A DNA stretch of 6,758 nt, from assembly GCA_937920485.1 (NCBI GenBank), contig CALETL010000026.1:1-6758 (forward strand). Reading direction: 5' to 3'. The stretch is from an uncultured Phycisphaerae bacterium. Lineage in GTDB: Bacteria > Planctomycetota > Phycisphaerae > Sedimentisphaerales > Anaerohalosphaeraceae. Below, piece by piece: positions 1 to 6,758 of the stretch (positions are counted from its first letter, which is position 1; each line of letters starts with the position of its first letter). The position numbers and the translations under genes were made by a program. The notes below the pieces were generated by a model. That model was not told where the DNA came from. It ran no database searches and was given only the letters and a program-made list of their open reading frames with translations.

Positions 1-1339
1 GGTTCTCCCAGGAACAACGTGGCCGCCTCGAGGCGGTATTCGTACAACTCGTGCCAATGGGTCGACGACAGGCTCATCTCCTGACGACGATGACGATCCA
101 ACGCCTTTTCGTACGTTTCTTTCGCTTTGTCCTTCTGGTCCAGCTTGTGGTAGGTCATGGCCAACGGGTACAGATCAAACGAAGTCTTCGCGTCGGTTCG
201 ATCGCCCACGTTGTCTTCCAGCGTCGATACGGCTTTGTCATATTGGCCTGCCCGGTAGAGAACTGCCCCGAGGGTACTATGATTCTGGTCCATTTCGTCG
301 CCTTTTTCCACCGCATGCTCGGCCAGTTTTACGATCTTCCCCAAATCGTCAACAGCATCCGGAGCCAGCACACAGGTCCAGGCCGTCCAGTGAGCGATAG
401 CAGGGTCATCAGTACCTTCAAATTGCTCCAACATGCTTATACACTTTTGGCGATATCCTTGCTCATTCCCCGTATCCAGTTGTATTAACGCACACCTGTA
501 ACAAAATAATGAAATATTAATGTCATTAAGATCCAATTCGACGATTTGAGAATAGTCTTGCTTTGCCTTATCCCACTGTTTCATTTTGGAGTAAAAATTA
601 GCCCGTGCAAGCCAACAGTTAGGGTTTTCTGGATCCAGCTCAATGACTTTGTTCAAATCATGCAAAGCTTTTTCCAACTGTCCAAGATGGCCATAAGCTT
701 CGGCCCGCCGAATATGGTTGCTACTTATATCAGGCCTCATTTTGATTGCTGTTGAGTAGTCAGAGACAACATTGTCCCATTGACTGAGCTGCATGTAAGC
801 ATAACCGCGTTCATGCCAAGACCACCAATCATCGGGATCGAGTTCCATTGCTCTCGTAAAATCAGCAATAGCTTCATTCCCTCGGTGCATTTGTAAATAC
901 AGATTACCCCTCTCTTGCCATTTTGAATGATTATCGGGATCCAATTCGATGGCTTTAGAATAAGCTTGCTCAGCCATCTCAAATTTACCAATTTTTTCTA
1001 AAGTGTCCGCAAAACTGCTGAGTGTTTCAGCTGTAGTTGCCATTGAGCCAGCTTTGTTAATATCATGTGTAGCCTTTTCTTGTTGACCTAGATTTGTATA
1101 TGCCAAGCTGCGCTTATTAAATAATTCGAAGTCATTAGGTGATATCTCTATAGCCCTTGTATAATCGGCAACGGCCTTGTCCCAGTTTTCCAGCTTGCCA
1201 TAGCACATAGCCCGGTTTTTCCAGAGCCACCACTCATTAGGACTGTCCTGTATGGCTTTTGTATAGTCCGTCACTGCTTCTTTTAAGAGCTCAGGAGTCA
1301 TGTCAACCTGGTCTAAAAGCAAATCATTATACTTGGCTA
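1..1339 (-). repeat. TPR repeat array of the kinase (continues past the window)
   Basis: Helical 34-residue repeats follow the propellers. Clear units start at residues 1196, 1230, 1264, 1297, 1331, 1365 and 1399, with a partial unit before them (from about 1162) and a weaker one after (1433). Signatures include [17 protein letters not shown] and [19 protein letters not shown]. Two more TPR-like units lie near 1511-1545 and 1546-1579, after a spacer with [16 protein letters not shown] (1477-1492). The role is probably protein binding. The array is cut by the window edge. Confidence 0.85.
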
Positions 1340-4300
1340 AGGAAACCCTCTTCGGATCTTCTGTTAAAGCGTATGAATTGGATACCATCTTCGTGCTTTT
1401 ATGATTAAACCACTGCTGCCAGAAACTTCGCTTGTACTGTTCAATACGATGCTCAAATGGTGTAGAGGTGTCCCCTGGATATTGATCTAACTGCCATGGA
1501 AATGAAAACAGGATAACGGCGTCATGCTCCTGGCCAAACGCGATCGGTCTTCCATCTCGGCTCATCGCGATAGATGGATCAAGATTTAGAGTGTGCTCCA
1601 GTTCAATGAGTTCACGCCCCGTCTCAACATCCCAGATCTTAATAGTCCCGTGTCGTGAGGCGGTCAGCAAGCGTCTACCATCGGGGCTGAAAACCACCTG
1701 CAGAACATCATTGTTGCTTTCTAAGATGTGGATCGTTTTTTCCAATGCAATGTCCCATATCCGGGCGGTGTAATCATGGCTTGCGGATGCGAGTAATGTG
1801 CCGTCAGGGCTGAATGCCACATCCCTGACATAACCACCATGACCCAGAAATTCTTTGATTGGTTTTTCGGATTGTCTGTCCCAGATATTGATTCTTTTGT
1901 CGAAACTTGCCGACGCCACAAAGTTTCCATCCGGACTGATATCCGTACTCCAAACAAATTCATCGTGCCCTTTAAAACTCTGAAGTTTCTGACCCGTCGT
2001 CACATCCCAGATCTGTGCTGAAAACGTGGTCCCGGCCACCAGAATATTCTCCGTAGGGTGGAATACAAGTGGGTAGGTATATCCATCCCGGGACTCTAAC
2101 CTTCGAATATGGGCGCCGGTCTGTAGTGACCATATATCAATAAGACCCCAGGCGGTCGAAGTTGCCACCAAAGACCCATCCAGATTAATGGCAACACCTT
2201 GGACTTGTCCACTGTGGGTCACCAATCCATGTATCATGTGCCGGGTGTCAAGATCCCATATTTTTGCCGTATGGTCATTCGCCGGATAAGAGTTCCAATT
2301 ACCAGCTCCCGTCACCAGGTATCTGCCATCGGGAGTAAACGCCATCGCATTGATATCTCCCGTGTGCCCTGTGAGCCTTAGATAGTCGTTCTTGAACTTT
2401 TCGATATTCCAGACTTTGACGACACTATCCCTTAGATCGCAAGCGACCAGCCGTCTTCCATCAGGACTAAAAGCAATCGGCGGGGTGAAAGTATCATAGG
2501 GTGCGAAACCACCCGCACCTTTAAAGCTGTGGACCTCATCCTGCTCTTTGAAATCGTAAAGTCTCACCGTCCCATCCCTGCATTTCATCGCGAGATGCCT
2601 CCCGTCCTTGCTCATCGCCAGAGAATCGACCGATTTTTTTTGCAGGCCGGGTAATTTCTTCACCGTTTCTGTTTGTATATCCCAGGCCAACACATCACTT
2701 TCAGTGCTGCTGGAAGAGATCACAGTTTTGCTGTCAGGCGTAAAGAGCACACTGTGTACACTAAAGAGATGAGAATCATGGCCTCCTAAAAGAGCGCCAG
2801 TTTGTGCATTCCAAAGTCTAATGCTGTTGCTTTCACGTTCTTGACCTGTTACAAGGTGTTTGCCATCAGGGCTGAAAGCAATACATGTTAGACGAGGCAT
2901 GTCAAGTTGATAAAGCGGGTTGCCTCCTTCAACATCGTGGATCATTGCCACCCCCGCATGGTCACATGAAGCGATCAATTTCCCGTCCGGGCTGAAGACA
3001 AGGCTTTTTATGCCACGATCATGTCCATAAAATGTTTTTACTTTTCGAAATGTAGTCAGGTCAACGATCGTGATATGCTTGCTGGCTTCAATGCCTTTCG
3101 GGCCACCTGCCACAGCCACATACTTGCCGTCCGTACTAAATGCCGCAAGCCTGCCCGGCAGGGTGCTGATCTTGTTCTCCATCCCGCCATCCCATAGCTC
3201 AAGATTTTGATTCCCTCCAACTGCCAACCATTTTCCGTCTGGACTGAAGCTCGTGTGGAAGATCAATTTGGCATCAATCTTTACCGACTTGAGATCTGGA
3301 TTACACAGGTACAGTAAATGTCCCCACTCCCAATTTCGATACTCCTCAGGGCAGTTCAACAAAAGTTTTCTGGCCCCGGCGAGATCCCCCTTTTCCACAA
3401 GCCTTTGGGCCATGCCGATCGAAGCGATGTAGTTCTCCCAGGTAAGATTCTCATTGACACGCTGTGTTTCTTCTTTAGCCTTCACGGCCACCGCTCGTGC
3501 GGTTGATTCCTTTTTCCGTGCCTCTTCGGCTTGGAAATACAGGATTGTACTGACCGCAAATCCGATTACCAAAGTTATCACGATGGCCGCTGCTGTCATG
3601 ACCTCGACTCGATGCCGTTGCGAAAACTTCTTCATCCGGTAAAGTTTACTCGGTGGGCCGGCCGCTACGGGCTGATGCGTCAGGTGCCGTTGAATATCCA
3701 GAACCAGTTCATCCGCACTCCCGTATCGTCGGGTGCGGTCCTTTTCTAGGGTCTTTAAGATGATCCAGTCCAGCTCACCCCGTATCTCCCTTCGCAACTG
3801 GCTGGGTGCCATTTTGCGGTGTCTTGCGACATCGGCCAGCGAATCCCCCAAGGTACTCAGCCGCGTTGACGGCTTGGGCGGCTCATCTTCGCTGATGATC
3901 CGCTGGATCTCGTTATAACCGGCATTGCGTAATGTCTGCGAGTCGAACGGCGTGGTTCCCGTCAGCAGTTCATACAGCAGAACACCCAGCGAATAAACAT
4001 CGGACCGGGTATCAACCCCCATTTCTCCCATCCGTGCCTGTTCCGGGCTCATGTATTCCGGTGTCCCGATAAACTGCCTGAATTCGGTAAACAGGGTCTT
4101 TTCCGTCAGCCGGGCCTGCGTGGCCTTGGCAATCCCAAAGTCGATCACCTTCGGCACAGGGCTGTCATCATCACGAAGTGTGATCATTATGTTCGAAGGC
4201 TTGATATCACGATGAATGATCCCCTTATGGTGTGCATGCTGTACGGCTTTGCAGATATCGATAAACAGTTTCAGTCGTTGATGGGTGTCCAGGTCGTTTT

Positions 4301-4820
4301 TATCGCAGTATTCGGTGACCGGGATACCTTTGACCAGTTCCATGACAAAGTAGGGGCGTCCGGTTGCCGTCGCTCCGGCATCGAGCACCTTGGCGATATT
4401 CGGATGGTCCATCATCGCCAGCGCCTGCCGTTCGGCTTCGAAGCGTGCGATCACCTGTTTGGTATCCATCCCCAGCTTGATGATCTTCAAGGCGACTTTT
4501 CGCTGGATGGGATGACGCTGTTCGGCCATATAGACCACGCCAAACCCGCCTTCACCGATCTGCTGAAGCAGTTTATACCGTCCGATCGTTTCGCCGGGCT
4601 TTTCGGTCGCTGGCGATTCGTTCAGGGTAACAGCAGCGGCAGCAGGCGATTTTAAAAAACTTTTGTTGTCAAAGTGATATTTCAGCAGGCCCTGGACGCG
4701 GCTCAGCAGCTCAGCATCTTCACCGCAGGCCGATTTGACATAAGCATCGCGTTCTTGCGGTGAATCGATCTCGATCGCCGCATGGAAGATCGTTTCTTCA
4801 TTTCGATTGCCTGCATCCAT
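1..4820 (-). CDS. Membrane-anchored Ser/Thr protein kinase with WD40 and TPR repeats (partial, C-terminus beyond window)
   Basis: One uninterrupted frame of 1606 codons runs from the ATG at 4820 to the left edge, so the C-terminus is missing. Residues 1-75 form the charged helical lead usual before planctomycete kinase domains. The kinase domain spans about 81-372 and looks active: glycine loop GEGGFG (89-94), beta-3 lysine K112 in VALK, helix-C E130, HRDIKPSN with D205, DFG with D227, and SPE (258-260). A membrane helix lies at about 407-429, then a charged coiled-coil-like linker (430-460), 14 WD40-like repeats (521-1108), and TPR repeats from about 1162 onward. It should phosphorylate Ser/Thr in cytoplasmic proteins, with the repeats acting as sensor or scaffold. 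The start is supported by AGGGAGAG five bases upstream. It lies 102 bases downstream of the ECF sigma gene on the same strand and is probably co-transcribed with it. The substrate and signal cannot be read from the sequence. Confidence 0.95.
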   Translation of the reverse strand, partial: MDAGNRNEETIFHAAIEIDSPQERDAYVKSACGEDAELLSRVQGLLKYHFDNKSFLKSPAAAAVTLNESPATEKPGETIGRYKLLQQIGEGGFGVVYMAEQRHPIQRKVALKIIKLGMDTKQVIARFEAERQALAMMDHPNIAKVLDAGATATGRPYFVMELVKGIPVTEYCDKNDLDTHQRLKLFIDICKAVQHAHHKGIIHRDIKPSNIMITLRDDDSPVPKVIDFGIAKATQARLTEKTLFTEFRQFIGTPEYMSPEQARMGEMGVDTRSDVYSLGVLLYELLTGTTPFDSQTLRNAGYNEIQRIISEDEPPKPSTRLSTLGDSLADVARHRKMAPSQLRREIRGELDWIILKTLEKDRTRRYGSADELVLDIQRHLTHQPVAAGPPSKLYRMKKFSQRHRVEVMTAAAIVITLVIGFAVSTILYFQAEEARKKESTARAVAVKAKEETQRVNENLTWENYIASIGMAQRLVEKGDLAGARKLLLNCPEEYRNWEWGHLLYLCNPDLKSVKIDAKLIFHTSFSPDGKWLAVGGNQNLELWDGGMENKISTLPGRLAAFSTDGKYVAVAGGPKGIEASKHITIVDLTTFRKVKTFYGHDRGIKSLVFSPDGKLIASCDHAGVAMIHDVEGGNPLYQLDMPRLTCIAFSPDGKHLVTGQERESNSIRLWNAQTGALLGGHDSHLFSVHSVLFTPDSKTVISSSSTESDVLAWDIQTETVKKLPGLQKKSVDSLAMSKDGRHLAMKCRDGTVRLYDFKEQDEVHSFKGAGGFAPYDTFTPPIAFSPDGRRLVACDLRDSVVKVWNIEKFKNDYLRLTGHTGDINAMAFTPDGRYLVTGAGNWNSYPANDHTAKIWDLDTRHMIHGLVTHSGQVQGVAINLDGSLVATSTAWGLIDIWSLQTGAHIRRLESRDGYTYPLVFHPTENILVAGTTFSAQIWDVTTGQKLQSFKGHDEFVWSTDISPDGNFVASASFDKRINIWDRQSEKPIKEFLGHGGYVRDVAFSPDGTLLASASHDYTARIWDIALEKTIHILESNNDVLQVVFSPDGRRLLTASRHGTIKIWDVETGRELIELEHTLNLDPSIAMSRDGRPIAFGQEHDAVILFSFPWQLDQYPGDTSTPFEHRIEQYKRSFWQQWFNHKSTKMVSNSYALTEDPKRVSLAKYNDLLLDQVDMTPELLKEAVTDYTKAIQDSPNEWWLWKNRAMCYGKLENWDKAVADYTRAIEISPNDFELFNKRSLAYTNLGQQEKATHDINKAGSMATTAETLSSFADTLEKIGKFEMAEQAYSKAIELDPDNHSKWQERGNLYLQMHRGNEAIADFTRAMELDPDDWWSWHERGYAYMQLSQWDNVVSDYSTAIKMRPDISSNHIRRAEAYGHLGQLEKALHDLNKVIELDPENPNCWLARANFYSKMKQWDKAKQDYSQIVELDLNDINISLFCYRCALIQLDTGNEQGYRQKCISMLEQFEGTDDPAIAHWTAWTCVLAPDAVDDLGKIVKLAEHAVEKGDEMDQNHSTLGAVLYRAGQYDKAVSTLEDNVGDRTDAKTSFDLYPLAMTYHKLDQKDKAKETYEKALDRHRRQEMSLSSTHWHELYEYRLEAATLFLGE
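1497..2354 (-). repeat. WD40 repeats 8-14 of the kinase (second beta-propeller)
   Basis: Seven further units lie in residues 823-1108, beginning near 823, 873, 916, 956, 998, 1039 and 1082. They end in IWDL, IWSL, IWDV, IWDR, IWDI, IWDV and LFSF. Units 11 to 13 are closest to the WD40 consensus; units 9, 10 and 14 are weaker. A short linker (809-822) separates them from the first set, fitting two consecutive seven-bladed propellers. Confidence 0.8.
2397..3260 (-). repeat. WD40 repeats 1-7 of the kinase (first beta-propeller)
   Basis: Seven WD40-like units are read in residues 521-808. They begin near 521, 558, 604, 644, 687, 731 and 781. Most contain an FSPDG-like turn followed by a strand ending in W/Y/H-D or a close variant (LWDG, IVDL, IHDV, LWNA, AWDI, LYDF, VWNI). 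Units 2 and 6 are the most degenerate. Seven units are the number needed for one closed propeller, which typically serves as a protein-binding platform. Confidence 0.8.
3534..3602 (-). other. Single transmembrane segment of the kinase
   Basis: Residues 407-429 are a hydrophobic stretch ([17 protein letters not shown] and onward) with no charged residue. It is preceded by a strongly basic segment ([11 protein letters not shown], 394-404). By the positive-inside rule the kinase domain would be cytoplasmic and the WD40/TPR part would lie on the other side of the membrane. Confidence 0.8.
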
Positions 4821-4825
4821 AACCA

Positions 4826-4833
4826 CTCTCCCT
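4826..4833 (-). promoter_or_regulatory. Ribosome binding site of the kinase gene
   Basis: AGGGAGAG on the minus strand ends five bases before the ATG at 4820. This fixes the kinase start and contrasts with the sigma gene, which has no such motif. The rest of the 102-base gap (4834-4922) is AT-rich and shows no convincing promoter or terminator, so read-through from the sigma gene is the simplest way the kinase is expressed. Confidence 0.75.
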
Positions 4834-4922
4834 GTTTGCACTGTTCTCTATTGTTAAGTGCGAAAAAATCAGGCAAAAAGCACCATGAAAAAAAATAATT
4901 TCCCAAAAAATGTCGGGTTTTC

Positions 4923-5486
4923 TTATTCAGATCGGGTTATCTCCACACCCAGCCAGGATCGCGCATACGTCCAATAGCGGTCCGCAGTCGTAGGGGAGAT
5001 GCCCAGAACCTGAGCAGCCTGGTCAGAGGTCAGCCCGGCAAAATAGCGAAGTTTGACCAGGTCGGCCTTCTTTTGATCCTTCTGTGACAGCTTTTCCAAC
5101 GCCTCATCCAGCGCGATGAGATCGTCGTTTGCAGAATCCGCATCGCCGATGAGCAGGGCCTTATCAAGTTCAATTCGTTTGTGACCGCCGCCATGCCGAA
5201 CGCTTTTTTTTCGACGGGCATTCTCGATCAGAATGCGCCGCATGGCCTCTGCCGCCGCCGAGAAGAAATGATAGCGCCCGTTCCAATGCTGATCCTTGTT
5301 ATCCACCAGCCGCAGATAGGCTTCATTCACAAGGGCGGTCGCTTGCAGCGTCTGCCCCGGTGACTCCTGCCTCATTTGCCGCCCGGCAAGCTGACGCAAC
5401 TCCTGATAGACCAGCGGGAAAAGTTGATCGACGGCATGCACATCCCCCTTATCGATCGCGACCAAAATCTGTGTGACTTGGCTCAT
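4923..5486 (-). CDS. ECF RNA polymerase sigma factor, Sigma70_ECF/TIGR02999 type, paired with the kinase
   Basis: This 187-residue protein has the two-domain layout of ECF sigma factors. Region 2 is at about 10-95, with the family signature from PGQTLQATALVNEAYLRL (43-60) through HFFSAAAEAMRRILIENARR (73-92). Region 4 is at about 122-185, with a helix-turn-helix around SDQAAQVLGISPTTADRYW (154-172). It would bind core RNA polymerase and direct it to a specific promoter set. The start fits the family (MSxVTxIL then a GD motif). No anti-sigma gene is adjacent; the kinase occupies that place, which fits the STK-associated ECF groups known from planctomycetes. Region 2.2 reads QATA (48-51) where typical ECFs have DAED, so T50 sits in a normally acidic position. 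An in-frame A8 run lies at 5204-5211 in the linker between the domains. The DNA targets are unknown. Confidence 0.95.
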   Translation of the reverse strand: MSQVTQILVAIDKGDVHAVDQLFPLVYQELRQLAGRQMRQESPGQTLQATALVNEAYLRLVDNKDQHWNGRYHFFSAAAEAMRRILIENARRKKSVRHGGGHKRIELDKALLIGDADSANDDLIALDEALEKLSQKDQKKADLVKLRYFAGLTSDQAAQVLGISPTTADRYWTYARSWLGVEITRSE

Positions 5487-5492
5487 GCTGAT

Positions 5493-5520
5493 ATTATACC
5501 CAAAATCTGAAAAATGGAAA
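5493..5520 (-). promoter_or_regulatory. Probable promoter of the sigma factor gene, with a possible leaderless start
   Basis: A perfect TATAAT occupies 5498-5493 on the minus strand. TTTCCA (5520-5515, four of six matches to TTGACA) lies 16 bases upstream. Only six bases separate the TATAAT from the ATG at 5486, so transcription would begin at or next to the first base of the start codon. No Shine-Dalgarno-like sequence precedes this ATG, which agrees with a leaderless message. The match suggests housekeeping-sigma control rather than autoregulation. Confidence 0.55.
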
Positions 5521-5523
5521 GAA

Positions 5524-5543
5524 GAAAAAGACAGGTCTTGTCT
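5524..5543 (-). terminator. Weak intrinsic terminator candidate after the integrase
   Basis: On the minus strand, AGACA (5543-5539) pairs perfectly with TGTCT (5533-5529) around the five-base loop AGACC, followed directly by a T-rich run (TTTTCTTC). It lies 32 bases past the integrase stop codon and before the sigma promoter, which is where a terminator would be useful. The stem is only five base pairs, so termination would be partial at best. Confidence 0.3.
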
Positions 5544-5574
5544 GAGATATTATGAGTTCAACTTGTGCTGCAGA

Positions 5575-6684
5575 TCAAATCAGATACATCCTGCTTTTCC
5601 CTATAACCTGGTCCGTCTGCTTGGACACATCCTGAACATAACGTGTCGCCATCAACAAATTTGCATGCCCCAGGAGTCGTTGAACAGCAAAGGGATCACC
5701 GGACCGAGCAGCCATAGTAGCTGCTGTTCTTCGTAATGAGTAAAACCCAGTTCCCTTAGGAACATCAAGCTGTGCTCTTTTTATTAATCTGGCGAACTTT
5801 GTTGTAATCGAATTAATTGGACTATATTTTTCATTCCCATTCGCATCAATCTTCAAGACATTACGAACAAAGGAATTTCCTGTGGCAGTATAGAAAACCA
5901 GTCTACCTTTCTTGGGAACTGCATTAAGCGCCTCAATGGTTTCCGGCCATAATGGTAAATTTCTCGGAACACCCGTTTTTCCTCTGGGATATATCACTCG
6001 ACCGGCATCCAAATCCAAGTGTTTCCATTGAAGTTCAGAACAGTCAGTGCACCCAAATCCACAATTTAACCCAAGCCAGATCATCGCTTTCATCTGGGTA
6101 TCAGCAAGTTTGAGCAATTTGCTAATTTCATCATGTGTAAATACCCTGCATTGTGTATTGACGATCTTGCATCTGCTGAGAGCGTCAATGTTGGGTATTT
6201 GCTTCAATATATCATTCTTTTGGGCCCAGTGAAATAATGTCTTTAAGTTGCTGATATGGAGATTCAACCGGTGCTTTGAACTGCTGTATTGCTTTTCAAG
6301 TTTTCGTTTGTAATTTTGTAAATCAAGAGTAGAGATTTCTTTTATTCGGCGACTCCGTCCAAGAAAAGTCATAAACTTATTTAAACTTCCAACTTGATCA
6401 TTATAGTGCTGTGCCGTAATAGCATCCGCTTTGACCTTGGAAAATTGATATTTTGAAAATATGTCACACAGTTGCTTTATTGACATTAAATCGTTGACTG
6501 GTTTTTGAGAATTATGATTGCTTCCATGCAAATAGGCTGCTTGGTCAATATAACGTTGAAGTGCTTCCTGTTTGTCTGAACCGAAGTAGTACATCTTACC
6601 TTTGATCTTTTTGCAGTATTGCCCGGTTAAATGTCGCGTCAACGGAAATTTATCAGAACGAGTTTTACGTTTTTGAGTTGTCAT
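5575..6684 (-). CDS. Tyrosine recombinase / phage-type integrase
   Basis: The protein has 369 residues from the ATG at 6684. The frame also has an ATG at 6717, but that one has no Shine-Dalgarno and lies upstream of the likely transcription start. In 369-residue numbering, the N-terminus (SDKFPLTRHLTGQYCKKIKGK, about 10-30) resembles the start of planctomycete integrases. A SAM-like core-binding domain follows (about 65-160), then the catalytic domain (about 180-369). Visible catalytic residues are K236 in RGKTG, R318 in YSLRRT, H340 in LLGHA and the nucleophile Y349 in TRYVQD. The box I arginine is not present: the place reads CGFGCTDC (208-215). The box II histidine is tyrosine (Y315). The gene is more AT-rich than the sigma gene beside it, which suggests transfer. 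It would catalyse site-specific DNA integration or excision, but its att site is not visible. The C-terminus appears complete. Confidence 0.92.
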   Translation of the reverse strand: MTTQKRKTRSDKFPLTRHLTGQYCKKIKGKMYYFGSDKQEALQRYIDQAAYLHGSNHNSQKPVNDLMSIKQLCDIFSKYQFSKVKADAITAQHYNDQVGSLNKFMTFLGRSRRIKEISTLDLQNYKRKLEKQYSSSKHRLNLHISNLKTLFHWAQKNDILKQIPNIDALSRCKIVNTQCRVFTHDEISKLLKLADTQMKAMIWLGLNCGFGCTDCSELQWKHLDLDAGRVIYPRGKTGVPRNLPLWPETIEALNAVPKKGRLVFYTATGNSFVRNVLKIDANGNEKYSPINSITTKFARLIKRAQLDVPKGTGFYSLRRTAATMAARSGDPFAVQRLLGHANLLMATRYVQDVSKQTDQVIGKSRMYLI

Positions 6685-6691
6685 TGTGCTG

Positions 6692-6696
6692 CCCTC
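6692..6696 (-). promoter_or_regulatory. Ribosome binding site deciding the integrase start
   Basis: GAGGG on the minus strand lies seven bases upstream of the ATG at 6684, an ideal distance. No comparable purine-rich motif precedes the upstream in-frame ATG at 6717, so 6684 is preferred and the protein is 369 residues rather than 380. Confidence 0.7.
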
Positions 6697-6717
6697 ACAT
6701 TCAAAAATGGTTAACAT

Positions 6718-6747
6718 ATTTTACGATAATACTCAAACAGGTGTAAC
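6718..6747 (-). promoter_or_regulatory. Possible promoter of the integrase gene
   Basis: Reading the minus strand, GTTACA (6747-6742, four of six matches to TTGACA) and TAAAAT (6723-6718, five of six matches to TATAAT) are separated by 18 bases. Transcription would start near 6711, leaving a leader of roughly 27 bases before the ATG at 6684. This places the alternative ATG at 6717 outside the transcript. It is a consensus match only. Confidence 0.4.
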
Positions 6748-6758
6748 TTTGGTTGTAA

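Noticed and set aside
51..488. Plus-strand 145-codon frame opposite the kinase C-terminal region
   Set aside because: It lies antisense to a clear TPR coding sequence and has no recognisable domain.
4212..4655. Plus-strand 147-codon frame opposite the kinase domain
   Set aside because: It is a mirror of the conserved kinase motifs on the other strand and matches no family I recognise.
1..4820. Possibility that the kinase region is several broken genes or a pseudogene
   Set aside because: Translation from 4820 to the edge gives 1606 codons without a stop, with all kinase catalytic motifs and regular repeats in one frame.
4703..4906. Minus-strand 67-codon frame overlapping the kinase start, beginning MGNYFF
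   Set aside because: It is out of frame with the kinase, whose start has a good Shine-Dalgarno and a family-typical N-terminus. The small frame shows no recognisable domain.
4834..4922. Possible promoter or terminator between the sigma and kinase genes
   Set aside because: The best -35-like TTGCCT has no acceptable -10 partner, and the CCC/GGG pairing before the T-run makes only a three-base stem.
5030..5221. Minus-strand 63-codon frame inside the sigma gene
   Set aside because: It is an out-of-frame shadow of the sigma factor, relevant only as the frame reached by slippage at the A8 tract.
6037..6063. CX3CX2C spacing in the integrase (CGFGCTDC), the same spacing as the radical SAM iron-sulfur motif
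   Set aside because: It lies inside the tyrosine recombinase catalytic domain where box I belongs, and nothing else in the protein suggests a radical SAM fold. The spacing is coincidental.

Overview
The window reads as accessory or signalling DNA from a member of the Planctomycetota. Three features point there: a short ECF sigma factor of the Sigma70_ECF/TIGR02999 type, immediately followed by a very large Ser/Thr kinase fused to WD40 and TPR repeats, and a tyrosine integrase whose N-terminus and active-site boxes resemble planctomycete integrases as I remember them. I cannot name a genus.

All three genes lie on the minus strand, so the order of transcription runs from right to left. At 5575-6684 is a tyrosine recombinase with its own likely promoter and Shine-Dalgarno sequence. 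At 4923-5486 is the ECF sigma factor, preceded by a perfect TATAAT placed so close to the ATG that the mRNA may be leaderless. At 1-4820 is the kinase, open at the left edge of the window. Its visible 1606 residues comprise an N-terminal helical lead, a complete kinase domain, one membrane helix, 14 WD40-like repeats (two sets of seven) and about 11 TPR-like repeats.

No stretch over 300 bases lacks a gene. The gaps are 102 bases (4821-4922) and 88 bases (5487-5574), plus the 74 bases right of the integrase start. No RNA gene, CRISPR array or insertion sequence was seen.

The likely logic of the sigma/kinase pair is a membrane signalling unit. The WD40/TPR region, probably outside the cytoplasm, senses or binds something. 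The cytoplasmic kinase would phosphorylate proteins, possibly the neighbouring sigma factor. That sigma factor lacks the acidic DAED motif of region 2.2 and has a threonine in its place, as in phospho-dependent ECF factors. The integrase is more AT-rich than the pair and probably arrived separately, though its attachment sites are not visible.

The pair architecture is a known planctomycete theme rather than a wholly new system. The more notable details are the possible phospho-switch, the leaderless start, the altered integrase active site, the abrupt base-composition block inside the kinase gene, and A8 tracts in both genes of the pair.
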